This document shows, piece by piece, positions 17,657-27,812 of a DNA stretch of 64,000 nt; position 1 is the stretch's first letter, and every line of letters begins with the position of its first letter. The stretch comes from Paenibacillus sp. FSL H8-0048 (lineage in GTDB: Bacteria > Bacillota > Bacilli > Paenibacillales > Paenibacillaceae). The stretch spans positions 558,001 to 622,000 of the forward strand of contig NZ_JBBODF010000001.1 of assembly GCF_038002825.1 (NCBI RefSeq), in the 5' to 3' direction. The position numbers and the translations under genes were made by a program. The notes beneath the pieces were generated by a model. It did no database searches, was not told the origin of the DNA, and worked only from the letters and a program-made list of their open reading frames with translations.

Positions 17657-17758
17657 AGTACTTGAGCCCCTTTATTTTTTTATTAGTAATATGTTATAAA
17701 TTCATGATACTCAGATCAGAGCAGCAAATATATAGATTTTCGTGTTTTGTTTGGAGTG

Positions 17759-17800
17759 ACACATATTGACTTTTGTAACAAAAAAGTAACGTGTTGTTTT
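17759..17800. promoter_or_regulatory. Conserved box A between PTS and rpiR genes (putative RpiR operator)
   Basis: A core TTTGTAACAAAAAAGTAACG at 17772-17791 differs by one base from the core upstream of the 6-phospho-beta-glucosidase gene at 20252-20271, and similarity extends ~40 bp. Shared only by the three genes of this pathway. Confidence 0.6.
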
Positions 17801-17822
17801 TTCGAAAAAGGTGATGTATACT
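17794..17822 (+). promoter_or_regulatory. rpiR promoter
   Basis: TTGTTT (17794-17799) and TATACT (17817-17822) with a 17-bp spacer, immediately downstream of and overlapping the conserved box, consistent with autoregulation. Confidence 0.5.
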
Positions 17823-17874
17823 GCCTAAGCAGATTACCTATTCTTATTATTATGGTCTAAGGGAGTGTATATCC

Positions 17875-18618
17875 ATGTTCACCAGTGAGCAAATCTCGTC
17901 CTATAATGAATTGGAGCTATCCTTGTTTAACTATATTACTCAAAACATGGAAAAGGTGGCGTACATGCGTATTAGAGAGCTGGCCGATGAAACTCATGTC
18001 TCTACAGCCACCATTCTGAGATTCTGCAGAAAGAATCAATGTGAGGGATTTTCAGAATTTAAAGTAAAACTGAAGATGCTTGTTTTCCAAAGGGATAAAC
18101 TAACCAAGCAGGAATTGAAAAGTCCACATCATGCGGTCTATGAGTTTTTTGAACGTTCTCAAGCTCCTGAATTGGAGGAGAAAATTCGAATGGCAGCAAA
18201 GTTAATTGCTGAAGCCAATAGCGTCATTTTTATTGGTATTGGCAGCTCAGGAATCATGGGCGAGTATGGAGCCAGATTTTTTTCGAATTTAGGGATCTAC
18301 TCCGTGTACATAAAAGATCCTCATTATCCTGTTCATACTCGAGTGCAAAAAAACAGTGTTACGATTGCATTATCGACGCGAGGTGACAATCCGTATGTTC
18401 TTCCTTATCTCCAGCGGATCAAGCAGGAGAAGAATAAAATTATTGCGATAACGAACAATCGCCAATCCACCATGGCTAAAATTTCAGATGTAAGTATCCC
18501 TTATTATGTTAAGGAAGAGTATTACGAAACAACTAACATCACCACTCAGGTTCCTGTTGCTTTCCTGTTAGAATGGCTGGGGCGAGAGGTTTTCAAAGAA
18601 ATGGAGAATTTAGAATGA
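17875..18618 (+). CDS. RpiR/MurR-family regulator of beta-glucoside use
   Basis: 247 residues: N-terminal helix-turn-helix (RIRELADETHVSTATILRFC, ~32-51) and a C-terminal SIS sugar-phosphate-binding domain (SVIFIGIGSSGIMGEYGARF, then STRGDNPYVLPYL). Members sense phosphosugars. AAGGGAG precedes the ATG. It lies between the PTS and glucosidase genes, and a repeated 20-bp motif in front of all three units is a likely target. The expected signal is a phosphorylated beta-glucoside imported by the PTS. Confidence 0.88.
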   Translation: MFTSEQISSYNELELSLFNYITQNMEKVAYMRIRELADETHVSTATILRFCRKNQCEGFSEFKVKLKMLVFQRDKLTKQELKSPHHAVYEFFERSQAPELEEKIRMAAKLIAEANSVIFIGIGSSGIMGEYGARFFSNLGIYSVYIKDPHYPVHTRVQKNSVTIALSTRGDNPYVLPYLQRIKQEKNKIIAITNNRQSTMAKISDVSIPYYVKEEYYETTNITTQVPVAFLLEWLGREVFKEMENLE

Positions 18619-18644
18619 GAGGGTGTTCAGATATCAAATTGTAA

Positions 18645-18686
18645 AATAACAAAGAACCGCCTGTTCGCGGCCTTTTGTTATTTTTT
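18645..18686. terminator. Bidirectional terminator between rpiR and the glucosidase gene
   Basis: AATAACAAA (18645-18653) pairs with TTTGTTATT (18674-18682), with an inner CCGC/GCGG stem and T runs on both sides in the appropriate strand. Confidence 0.8.
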
Positions 18687-18713
18687 TCTGTTTTCCAATG
18701 TTAGTGCCTATCG

Positions 18714-20156
<1,443 letters not shown>

Positions 20157-20238
20157 TTATAACGATTTACTTGATCACAATCTATGTTACAGAGATTATT
20201 TCATGAAATACATGTTATTTCGTATTTAGTTCAAGGTA

Positions 20239-20280
20239 TCACAGATTCACATTTGTAACATAAAAGTAACGCAGTGTTTC
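20239..20280. promoter_or_regulatory. Conserved box B upstream of the GH1 gene (putative RpiR operator)
   Basis: TTTGTAACATAAAAGTAACG at 20252-20271 matches box A in 19 of 20 positions, with flanking CACA.ATT.AC and GTGTTT-like ends also shared. About 115 bp upstream of the glucosidase ATG. Confidence 0.6.
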
Positions 20281-20300
20281 AAGAGTTTCCTATAGGCTGG

Positions 20301-20331
20301 CAAAACAAAAAAGCCGCCAAAACGACGACTT
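20301..20331 (-). terminator. Terminator of the MBL-fold hydrolase gene
   Basis: On the minus strand AAGTCGTC (20331-20324) pairs with GGCGGCTT (20318-20311) using two G-U pairs, then TTTTGTTTT. Confidence 0.6.
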
Positions 20332-20363
20332 CATTATCATAGGTTATTTCATTATTTTTCGGG

Positions 20364-21053
20364 TCAGATAGAGGTTGTTGTATTTATTATTTGTTGAAGA
20401 GTTTCCTTGATTCCATGTGTAACTTCGTTACCATGATAAGTGATCACTTTTCTAATATCCAGCTCTAAGAGTTTGGCAATCGACTTCAACGCAGTAGGAT
20501 GATCCAACGTGTATTCATCGTCAAAGGACAGAAGGTTTCCATCTTTTGAATTTAATGCATCGCCAGCAATTAACGTTTGGCTTGGAATATGATATAGCGA
20601 CATGTGATCTGGCGTGTGTCCAGGTGTAAAGACGACTTGAATACCACCGGCCAGGGGCAGAATGTCTTTATCCTTCAGTGCCTGATGAACGTGCACAGGC
20701 GGTGCGAAGGTTTTACTTTTAAGCAGCGGAATGGCTCCCGTCAAATAAGGTACAGCCTCCTTATGTGCAAGCACCGTTACCTCGTTCCCCCTTGCCTGAA
20801 TTAGTTCCGGCAGACTGCCAATGTGATCGCCATCTTGATGCGTGATGATGATATGCGTCAGCTTATCTAGACCAAATCCTTCTGCTTCAAGTAACGTGCG
20901 GATCTGATCCAATTGCCCAGGAATCCCGGTATCGACAAGCACAAGATTCTGTTCATCCCATAACAATGTTGGATATACATCAAATGGTCCGCCATAGTAT
21001 TCCATTTGAAGCTCTATCGCTTTAATTCCGATATTCATTTGAGAAACAGACAT
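20364..21053 (-). CDS. MBL-fold metallo-hydrolase
   Basis: 229 residues. The zinc ligands of the metallo-beta-lactamase fold are HQDGDHIG (HxxxDH), His in FTPGHTPDH, Asp in LIAGDAL and the final His in ITYHGNE. The group is the glyoxalase II-like YflN/YobT branch; substrate unknown. ATG 21053 is taken because AAAGGAAG lies 8 nt upstream, whereas a longer in-frame extension of 42 codons has no ribosome site and crosses the promoter. A truncated second copy occurs at 61867-62197. Confidence 0.85.
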   Translation of the reverse strand: MSVSQMNIGIKAIELQMEYYGGPFDVYPTLLWDEQNLVLVDTGIPGQLDQIRTLLEAEGFGLDKLTHIIITHQDGDHIGSLPELIQARGNEVTVLAHKEAVPYLTGAIPLLKSKTFAPPVHVHQALKDKDILPLAGGIQVVFTPGHTPDHMSLYHIPSQTLIAGDALNSKDGNLLSFDDEYTLDHPTALKSIAKLLELDIRKVITYHGNEVTHGIKETLQQIINTTTSI

Positions 21054-21147
21054 CTTTTTATCTTCCTTTCCTCTTTGCAAAATTGGAAAAACCATTAAAA
21101 TATACTTAGCTCGCTCGTTGATCACCCCATCATTTAGCAAGAATGTT

Positions 21148-21176
21148 ATATTACTTAAAAGTAAGTATGAGGTCAA
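21148..21176 (-). promoter_or_regulatory. Promoter of the MBL hydrolase with operator-like repeat
   Basis: On the minus strand TTGACC (21176-21171) and TAATAT (21153-21148) are 17 bp apart. TTACTT/AAGTAA arms (21151-21164) lie in the spacer, suggesting a repressor site. The promoter separates this gene from the biosynthetic operon upstream. Confidence 0.55.
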
Positions 21177-21183
21177 CACTTTT

Positions 21184-22236
21184 CTAAGAGTTACTAGCCT
21201 CAGTTGCCATTTTCATCGTCTGGACCATGTTATATTCTTTCTTCACAATCTCTTCGAGTTTTACGATAGCTTGATTTTGAACATGATTAGATACGATCAT
21301 TCTAATCACTGTGGTTCTATAAATTTCCCATAAATGACTTAGCTCCAAGCTTTGTTCTGCTAACTTCTTATAGAGATTTGGATGGGACGACTGATCTTCT
21401 AGTAACTTAAAAAGCCTGTTGTTCTTCTTATGATTCTGTGCAAAAGAACTGCTTCTCAAGGCAAATATGCTAGTATCGTTCAGATTACCTACAACTTCTT
21501 CGAATTCCTCTACATAATCGGTCAACGTTTTTAGTCCCAGCTGATAACTAAGATCATATTGCTCAAGATAAACGACTTTATCATCCAATAGATTGCTGCT
21601 GAGTTCTGAGATAAACGAGTCCTGTACTGAAAATTCATCGTTAAAATTTCTTATTGATTCTTCATGCACAGAAACCATTATGAATCTAACTTTTTGGCCG
21701 CTTTTCATTAGATATTGGGTAGATTCCTTAATGACTTCAAGTGGAGTTTGATAATCGTGCATTCGTCCTGGAGATAAGCAATCTTCAATGACGGTGTATG
21801 CCTCCCTACTCGCACATGTTCCATGAATAAAGGTCGGATGGATAAAATGTGTTTTTCCAGCTTCTCTTCCACTGGAATAAAAAAAGCGGTCCACATCGAG
21901 AAAGACATATTTCTGCTTGTCTAAAGCGCCTTGAATCATCTTATCCAGGAAAGGTATATCAGATGGCTCAAGAAGCTGATCCTCAAAGCGAAGATAATGA
22001 TAGACCTGTTCCGTGTCATATTGAACCTTCGGCAGCATTAATCCTTGATGAAGCATGCTTTCTAAGCTGCCTTCGAGGAATTTCTGGTTGATGATTTTTT
22101 TCCAGTATTGCGTTTTAAAAGTCAGAGGCAGCTTCTCGAACGATGAATGATGACTAATGAGAATCGACATCAAGTTATTATTGACACAATCAAGCCATAT
22201 GTCATTATAAGGCACAATCCGATGGGTAGGTGTCAC
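21184..22236 (-). CDS. Papain-fold (BtrH/AsbE-like) protein, last gene of the catechol operon
   Basis: 350 residues, not confidently assigned to a named family. The pattern resembles the two other papain-fold proteins of this operon: an N-terminal Cys17 in IWLDCVNNNLMSIL, a His in FIHPTFIHG (~130-138) and an Asp in YTVIEDC (~152), followed by a mostly helical C-terminal half. In BtrH and AsbE-like enzymes this triad moves an acyl group from a carrier protein to an amine. The start is GTG with GGGAG 8 nt upstream. It follows the decarboxylase by 23 bp. Base composition is more AT-rich than the rest of the operon, so it may be a later addition. Confidence 0.5.
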   Translation of the reverse strand: MTPTHRIVPYNDIWLDCVNNNLMSILISHHSSFEKLPLTFKTQYWKKIINQKFLEGSLESMLHQGLMLPKVQYDTEQVYHYLRFEDQLLEPSDIPFLDKMIQGALDKQKYVFLDVDRFFYSSGREAGKTHFIHPTFIHGTCASREAYTVIEDCLSPGRMHDYQTPLEVIKESTQYLMKSGQKVRFIMVSVHEESIRNFNDEFSVQDSFISELSSNLLDDKVVYLEQYDLSYQLGLKTLTDYVEEFEEVVGNLNDTSIFALRSSSFAQNHKKNNRLFKLLEDQSSHPNLYKKLAEQSLELSHLWEIYRTTVIRMIVSNHVQNQAIVKLEEIVKKEYNMVQTMKMATEASNS

Positions 22237-22259
22237 ATGGTCAACTCCCTATGATGAAC

Positions 22260-23534
22260 TTACTTATTTGATAGCCAGCTCACATCATTTAACGTACCGT
22301 CAGGACGAAGAATAACTTCCTTTGGAAGAGCATGAGACAGAAAATGAACATTGCCGCAGGTCAAGCCATATGCCCCCACATGGGGAAACGCGATCCAATC
22401 CCCCGGCTCTAGAGGGGGAAGCATGACGCTGCCTTGCAGCACGTCTGTGGGAGTACACAATTTACCGCAAACATTGTAGGAGATTCGGCCTTCTCCTTCG
22501 CCGGATTCGTATAGCTTACGCTCCCCCGCCTTCCAAAGCTGAAGCGGCAGAGGCTGCTTGAAGCTTCGTCCCATCAGGCTGGAAAAAGCCCGATGGTGGG
22601 TTCCCCCATCGACAATGGCGAAGGCTTTGCCTTTGGAGAGCTTGGTGTACAGCACTCTGACCGCATAAATCCCCATCGTTGCGGCAATTCGCCGCCCTGA
22701 TTCTACGAATACCATCTCCAACTCCAGATCCCGGTTGCGCTCTAGCTCCTCGGCAAGATACGCCCCGAAAGCTTCCACAGGAAACGGCTCATCGCCTTCA
22801 AACATGGGAACGCCGAAACCGCCGCCTAGCCCTAAACATCGAAGCTGCAGGCCGAATTGGCTTCGCACCTGCCGAGTGAGAGCGAACATCATCGGAACGC
22901 TCTCCCGATAAAAGTCGAGGTGGAAATTTTGCGTGCCTTGGTACGTATGCAGCCCGATCAGCTCTACCCCTGCAAGATTAATGGCGGTTTGCACCGCTTC
23001 ATGAATTTCACTGTCGTCGATGCCAAACTGGGAGGCAAGTCCGACCGATGACATACGTGAGCCTTTGGCTCCAGTAGACAAATTGACCCTTAACATAACG
23101 GGAGCGGACATACCCAGCGCAACCGCTTCATCGTGAATAACGAATAGCTCCGGGATGGACTCCGCATTAATTGCGTAGATCCCATGGCGAAGCACATGAT
23201 GAATCTCGTCCGCGCTTTTGCCCGGTCCTGTAAACACGATGCTGTGCGGATGTACCCCGCTGGAGCGGGCAATTTCATATTCCCCAACCGATGCGACTTC
23301 GATCGGCGAACCCCAGCCGTTTATAAGGCGGCATACCTCCGGATTGGGGTTGACTTTCATGGAATAATATAGCGTAACATCCTTGGGTAAAGCATCCCGC
23401 AGCGAAAAATAATCGGAGGCCAGCTTTCCCTCGTCATAGACATAAACGGGTGATCCAAACAACTTGGCTGCTTCCAGCCAAAAGGGTTGGCCTACCTCCT
23501 GCTGATTAGACAGTTGTTGTGAAACCATAGTCAT
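22260..23534 (-). CDS. PLP-dependent decarboxylase, BtrK/LysA-like (fold type III)
   Basis: 424 residues from ATG 23534, which overlaps the previous stop as ATGA and has GAGGGGAG 7 nt upstream; the longer in-frame start lacks a ribosome site. The barrel has the PLP lysine (Lys60) in YYSMKVNPNP, the phosphate-binding GGGFG and the C-terminal CGKLCTPTDV with the catalytic Cys. Relatives are diaminopimelate, ornithine and carboxynorspermidine decarboxylases and BtrK of butirosin, which decarboxylates glutamyl groups on a carrier protein. The directly preceding ATP-grasp gene (BtrJ-like) and nearby carrier proteins favour the BtrK role, giving a GABA-type thioester. A free amino acid substrate is the alternative. 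Confidence 0.8.
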   Translation of the reverse strand: MTMVSQQLSNQQEVGQPFWLEAAKLFGSPVYVYDEGKLASDYFSLRDALPKDVTLYYSMKVNPNPEVCRLINGWGSPIEVASVGEYEIARSSGVHPHSIVFTGPGKSADEIHHVLRHGIYAINAESIPELFVIHDEAVALGMSAPVMLRVNLSTGAKGSRMSSVGLASQFGIDDSEIHEAVQTAINLAGVELIGLHTYQGTQNFHLDFYRESVPMMFALTRQVRSQFGLQLRCLGLGGGFGVPMFEGDEPFPVEAFGAYLAEELERNRDLELEMVFVESGRRIAATMGIYAVRVLYTKLSKGKAFAIVDGGTHHRAFSSLMGRSFKQPLPLQLWKAGERKLYESGEGEGRISYNVCGKLCTPTDVLQGSVMLPPLEPGDWIAFPHVGAYGLTCGNVHFLSHALPKEVILRPDGTLNDVSWLSNK

Positions 23535-24817
23535 ACGACAGCTCCCCTCCATTGCATGATTGCTTCCTCCAGCCCTTGACGGGCAAGCTTCTCAGCTTCA
23601 TCGTCCACCCCCCAGGTCAGAGTCGAGACCCTGCAAGGCCGGATACGGTCTGCCGAATCCCCATCCTGGTGGAAACCATACACGAATGCCCCGCCTTGTT
23701 CGGCAGAGATCCTTAGTGATGTCAGCTTTTCGGCAAAATCTGAAAATTGGGCTCCAGGGTGGAGCTTGAAATCATAGGATTGAGTCTCAATTATAGGAAA
23801 CCCGCGTTCGAGCAAGTGCTTGCGAAGCTTTAGCAAATACGTGACCATGGTAAGACGGGCATTGATCTCAATCACCGGTATTAAAGTTCCGTCTTCATCC
23901 AGTATGGAGTCTACCCCGATGAAACCCTTGTAGCCCCGGGAATGTAAAGCTTTACCCAGCAGTTGCAGCCGTTCGGTATAAGCTACGGTCAAGGATTCGG
24001 GCAGGTCCGGGTGCAGACGGCTCCCCCTGTACACTCCTGCATCCGTAATCCTCTGCTCGGTCATCGCCAGGATCTTGCAATCTGTCACCCCCAGCCAGAG
24101 TTGTGCCGTCAGATGGCGCTCGACCTGATGCCAGCGCTCCACCGTCACAACCGGTTGCCCGCCTCCCCGAGAGATCTGCCTCGCTAAATATCCAAGCAGC
24201 GTCTCCAAATCCGCGCCTCGATGGATATGGAACAGCGCTTTACCGGAAGAACCGTAAGCGGTTTTTACAACCAGCCGGGCGCCAGGATGCCGTCCCTCCA
24301 ACTCGGCGCAAGCACGGCGGATCGCGTCAAGCCCCTCGCATATCTTGCCGTCGCTGACTGGAAAGCCGATTTCTTCGCATAATTTACGCGTTGCGATCTT
24401 GCTGTTCAGTTCCACGGACAATCGGGCGGGCGGGCCGGTCCATCTCCCGCCGTTTTCCTTGAGAAACTGCTCCTCCTGCTCGTCTATCAAGTAAGGAACA
24501 GCAATCCGGTTGCGAAACTCACCCGTATATTCAGACCGTGCCCCAATCGCGATGGAGGGGAGGGCTATCTTCTCTTCTTCCAAATAAGATAGGAATTCAG
24601 GGTCCGGAGCCTCTTTCAGGAGAACAAGATCTTCTTCGTCAGCCAAATAAATTTGGTAGAGGTCCATTTGCGATACGAGCCGATCTCCGGACGCATTGTT
24701 AATATAAGGTAAGCGAATTTCTTGAGCGGCTTTGCCTTGCTCCCAATTAATATTTGAGTACCAGAGCTTCGCTGCGCGCGTTCCGGTCAGATGCTCCATA
24801 TAAGGTGCGTTATTCAT
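23531..24817 (-). CDS. ATP-grasp ligase, BtrJ-like (amino acid to carrier protein?)
   Basis: 428 residues. The C-terminal two thirds is an ATP-grasp fold: RLVVKTAYGSSGKALF (ATP lysine and Gly loop), FIGVDSIL and the metal-binding VIEINARLTMVTY. The N-terminal third is family-specific. Next to a BtrK-like decarboxylase it resembles butirosin BtrJ, which ligates glutamate to the carrier protein BtrI. Here three carrier proteins are available. It is coupled at both ends by 4-bp ATGA overlaps with asbF upstream and the decarboxylase downstream. The family is firm; the amino acid and acceptor are inference. Confidence 0.78.
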   Translation of the reverse strand: MNNAPYMEHLTGTRAAKLWYSNINWEQGKAAQEIRLPYINNASGDRLVSQMDLYQIYLADEEDLVLLKEAPDPEFLSYLEEEKIALPSIAIGARSEYTGEFRNRIAVPYLIDEQEEQFLKENGGRWTGPPARLSVELNSKIATRKLCEEIGFPVSDGKICEGLDAIRRACAELEGRHPGARLVVKTAYGSSGKALFHIHRGADLETLLGYLARQISRGGGQPVVTVERWHQVERHLTAQLWLGVTDCKILAMTEQRITDAGVYRGSRLHPDLPESLTVAYTERLQLLGKALHSRGYKGFIGVDSILDEDGTLIPVIEINARLTMVTYLLKLRKHLLERGFPIIETQSYDFKLHPGAQFSDFAEKLTSLRISAEQGGAFVYGFHQDGDSADRIRPCRVSTLTWGVDDEAEKLARQGLEEAIMQWRGAVV

Positions 24818-25683
24818 TTATCCCTCACCTCCACTTTCTCCAGCTTGTGACCATACTCCAGCCCTTTAAGCCAGCCTAGCTCCGACTTTAAGATTTGAAA
24901 TGGGTTCGCTCCGAACCATTCCAGAGATACCGGGGCTCGGGTAGGGTCCAAGATAAGGCGCTTCATGATGGCTTGGCAGTCCATTTCTCCATCGGCCAAG
25001 GGTACGATACCTCTGCGGCTGCCGCTCGGAGAATAAATATTGTCAGGAGAGAATACTTCGAGACATTGCCGGGATTCCACATTCTTCAGATGGATATTGA
25101 CCATCCATGGCTTCAAGCGTTCGTAGGCGGCAAGGGGATCAGCACCCGATTCCCAAAGGTGCAGAAAGTCCAAATTCAGTTTCAAGGCAGGATGGTCGGT
25201 TTGCCTGAGCAATTGAAGTGTGGAATCTAAGCCGTCGGCAGCGGTTCCCGGATGAGTCTCAACCACGGTATAGACCCCTTCCCTCTCTGCAACAGCGCAA
25301 AGGATATGTAGACGCTTGGTGCAACGCTCCCAGTCCTTCTCATCAAGAGATGGACTGCTCAGGTTTCCAGCGAAAATCCTCAGCTTATCTGTGTGGAAAG
25401 CCTTGGCAGCTTGTACGGTTTCCTGCCATTCCTGAAGCAGAACGTCCATTGGGATATTCTCCATGAGAGGGATATAATCGCTCAGCATGTTGATTTCGAG
25501 CCCGTAGCTGAACATCTCGTCCAGCATACCTCCCAGCTCCTTTCCCCGTTGGCGAAGCAAAGCCTTGGCATGCACGCCCCACAGTTCTATACCGTTGAAG
25601 CCCGTATCAAGAGCATAACGGAACAGCTCCCGGAAGGATACCAGCTCGTGTCGAAAAGAAATCGTGCATAGATTATACCGCAG
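24814..25683 (-). CDS. asbF: AsbF-like 3-dehydroshikimate dehydratase (CTG start)
   Basis: 289 residues if read from CTG 25683. The sequence follows petrobactin AsbF closely: LCTISFRHELVSF at the N-terminus, VVETHPGT, LKLNLDFLHLWESGADP, IHLKNV and SLEWFGANP. Metal ligands Glu142, Asp172, His198 and Glu255 are all present. The enzyme should turn 3-dehydroshikimate into 3,4-dihydroxybenzoate. No ATG, GTG or TTG lies before the conserved N-terminus; the first such codon is GTG at residue 37, which would delete the first barrel strand and helix. CTG aligns with the AsbF start Met and is preceded by AGGCGGTGA, 5 nt away. It overlaps the upstream stop by 11 nt. Confidence 0.88.
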   Translation of the reverse strand: MRYNLCTISFRHELVSFRELFRYALDTGFNGIELWGVHAKALLRQRGKELGGMLDEMFSYGLEINMLSDYIPLMENIPMDVLLQEWQETVQAAKAFHTDKLRIFAGNLSSPSLDEKDWERCTKRLHILCAVAEREGVYTVVETHPGTAADGLDSTLQLLRQTDHPALKLNLDFLHLWESGADPLAAYERLKPWMVNIHLKNVESRQCLEVFSPDNIYSPSGSRRGIVPLADGEMDCQAIMKRLILDPTRAPVSLEWFGANPFQILKSELGWLKGLEYGHKLEKVEVRDK

Positions 25684-26665
25684 TCAGATCACCGCCTATT
25701 CCATTCATCCAGGCCAGGAATTGAAGCTCCTCATCCCGAATTTCCTGCAGCCTGGCAAGAGCTGAGCGCAGCAGCGCTTCGTCCCCGATGTTCTTGCGGT
25801 ATTTCACCAGCAAGAAATTCAGTGTCGTCCATAACTTCACGATCCCGCTGATCCGGTTCGTTCCTTCCAGCACCTGCCCCTTGTCCATCATGCCCAGCTT
25901 GACAAAGCTATTCCATATAGAAGACCGGAGCTTGGTTATGGTAGCAATGGCGATCGAGTTCTGGCTCAACCAGTTCGAGGTTTGTTCCGGGCTTAAAGCT
26001 AAAGATTCCTGCAAATCCCGGGCAAAGCTGTCCAATGCGGCGGTACCCGAGCTGTACTGAGAACGGACATACATTTCGTAGTTTCGCTTGGCTGCATAGG
26101 CGAAGATCTCACGCTTGCCGGGAGACTCGAATCCCTTCCCTTCTTGATCCGGCTGAAGCTCGTAGAAAATGAGTTCCTCCTCTTCCTGCTCCGCCGATGC
26201 CCGCAGCAGCTCTTCTCCGGTCAGGAATCCGTTGAAATCGACAATGGGATCGAATACTCTGAAGGCGTTACGCGCTTCATCGAAGCTATCTGCGAGGACA
26301 TAATGATCGAATCCACTCTCCGCCATGCTCAGCATATTAGAAGGGAAAAAAGTCAGATCGGATGGGCGGCATTTCACTACCGCACGGTTCCCTGACTGAA
26401 CAAACTGCTTGAGCGACTCAGGTCCAGCTCCCTTGCAAACCAGATGGATGCCGTACAGAAAAGGCAAGCTTGTGTTCAATCGCACATGCTGGCTCGCCGT
26501 AATAATGCGCGAAACATAATTGACATTCCAGTAATTCAGCAGAAACAGATCAGGGTTGGCCCCGGACCGGTATAAGTGGGTCAAGATACAGGAAGCTGCA
26601 CATTCCATCGCCGCCAGCTTTATCATTTCCGGCTTGGCATCCGGTGTATCTGTATGAGACGTCAT
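25673..26665 (-). CDS. Papain-fold (BtrH/AsbE-like) acyltransferase candidate
   Basis: 330 residues from ATG 26665, with AAGGAG 9 nt upstream and 4 nt after the previous stop. A possible triad is Cys22 or Cys26 in MECAASCILTH, His121 in FDHYVLADS and Asp139 in FRVFDPIVDFNGFL. The spacing and the HYV...VFDP pattern are those of BtrH-N/C39-peptidase-like domains. The C-terminal half is helical. In butirosin and petrobactin pathways such proteins release the acyl group from its carrier onto an amine. It lies between a PaaK-like ligase and asbF and its 3' end overlaps asbF. Confidence 0.6.
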   Translation of the reverse strand: MTSHTDTPDAKPEMIKLAAMECAASCILTHLYRSGANPDLFLLNYWNVNYVSRIITASQHVRLNTSLPFLYGIHLVCKGAGPESLKQFVQSGNRAVVKCRPSDLTFFPSNMLSMAESGFDHYVLADSFDEARNAFRVFDPIVDFNGFLTGEELLRASAEQEEEELIFYELQPDQEGKGFESPGKREIFAYAAKRNYEMYVRSQYSSGTAALDSFARDLQESLALSPEQTSNWLSQNSIAIATITKLRSSIWNSFVKLGMMDKGQVLEGTNRISGIVKLWTTLNFLLVKYRKNIGDEALLRSALARLQEIRDEELQFLAWMNGIGGDLTAV

Positions 26666-26669
26666 ATCT

Positions 26670-27812
26670 TCATTCTCCTTCTTCATTTGATGAAATACGG
26701 CAAACAAAGGACGGTATTTTGCCGCTGACAGGATCGGCTTCGATTTGGGAGACGGTTTCTATGAACAATTTCACAGGCTTGCCCGCCGCTTGGTGAAGAA
26801 AAGCGGATAGCTTGGTCTGCACATCCTCGAACTCGCTTGGCGAGGCTTCAGTCGCCAGCCGGACGGAAAAAGAGGTGAATGTATTCTGCACGATCTGAAA
26901 TTGGCGGACTCCTCTGGCTGCAGCAAGCTCCCAAAAAAACTTGTCCAAATACCGGAAGACGGCGGAATGCACCTGCGCTCCAGGCAGCCGGATCTGGGAT
27001 GTTCGAACGGGAAGCAGCCCAAGAAGGAGACTGCCGGTTTCAGGGTCCCTGCGAATACTTCCGATATCTCCTGTCCGGTAACGGACATAAGGCAGACTCC
27101 TCATGATCAGCGAGGTGACCAACACTTCGCCGAATTCCCCCTCCTCTACATGGAGTCCAGAGGCCGGATCGATAATTTCCACATATACGGCAGACTCATC
27201 AATTTCCAGTTGGCCGCTCTGGCCTGCGAACGCGATACACCAGAACTCTTCCAAACCGTAGTAGTCTACGCATGGAACGCGGAACACCTCCCCGATCCGT
27301 TCTTTCTGGGAGCCATGCAGCGTTTCGCCCCAGTTCTGGGTAAACACAAGGGAAGGCGGCAACGAATACCCCTCGTCACGTATATATTCGGCCAATGCGC
27401 AGAGAGCCGAGGCTCTCCCCTGGATAAAATGAGGATCTTCCCTGATGATCTGTTCTGCATAATGTCTAAGGGACCTGGGCTCCGCCAGCAGACGGTTGCT
27501 CAGCAGCAGCATCCGGTGTCTGGACGGCAGCCCCCACTTTTTTCGATGCTTATACAGGGTCAGCGAGAGTTTCCATATCTCCTCCGGGGTTTTCACGCAG
27601 CGGAACGGCACTCCGGTAGTTCCCGAGGTGAACGATTCGATCACCCGCCTCGCATCGGGATGTTCGAAAAGGGCGCGGTTGCCTGCGATCAAGTGTTTAT
27701 TTGTAATCGGCAGCTGATGGAAATCAACGTCCGTATGAGGGTTATAGAATGGGTACGTCCGGCACAATTCGTCGGCCAGCTCTTGCAAATGGTCCGGGGT
27801 GAACACTTTCAT
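26670..27812 (-). CDS. Phenylacetate-CoA ligase-like (PaaK-type) adenylate-forming enzyme
   Basis: 380 residues, shorter than PaaK. The ATP loop is ESFTSGTTGVPFRCV, followed by VDYYGLEEFW and YRTGDIG (the conserved Asp). A reduced C-terminal subdomain ends at VSGKIPSF, where Lys may be the adenylation lysine. It should activate a carboxylic acid and load the carrier protein encoded immediately upstream, with which it overlaps by ATGA. Substrate unknown: an aryl acid or an amino acid building block are both possible. AAGGTGG precedes the ATG. Confidence 0.75.
   Translation of the reverse strand: MKVFTPDHLQELADELCRTYPFYNPHTDVDFHQLPITNKHLIAGNRALFEHPDARRVIESFTSGTTGVPFRCVKTPEEIWKLSLTLYKHRKKWGLPSRHRMLLLSNRLLAEPRSLRHYAEQIIREDPHFIQGRASALCALAEYIRDEGYSLPPSLVFTQNWGETLHGSQKERIGEVFRVPCVDYYGLEEFWCIAFAGQSGQLEIDESAVYVEIIDPASGLHVEEGEFGEVLVTSLIMRSLPYVRYRTGDIGSIRRDPETGSLLLGLLPVRTSQIRLPGAQVHSAVFRYLDKFFWELAAARGVRQFQIVQNTFTSFSVRLATEASPSEFEDVQTKLSAFLHQAAGKPVKLFIETVSQIEADPVSGKIPSFVCRISSNEEGE

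Noticed and set aside
20364..21053. MBL-fold hydrolase as the last gene of the catechol operon
   Set aside because: It has its own -35/-10 pair at 21148-21176 with an operator-like repeat, and its partial duplicate at 61867 is unlinked to the operon.
24814..25575. asbF annotated from GTG 25575
   Set aside because: This would delete 36 residues that match the AsbF family N-terminus; the CTG at 25683 with a strong ribosome site is preferred.
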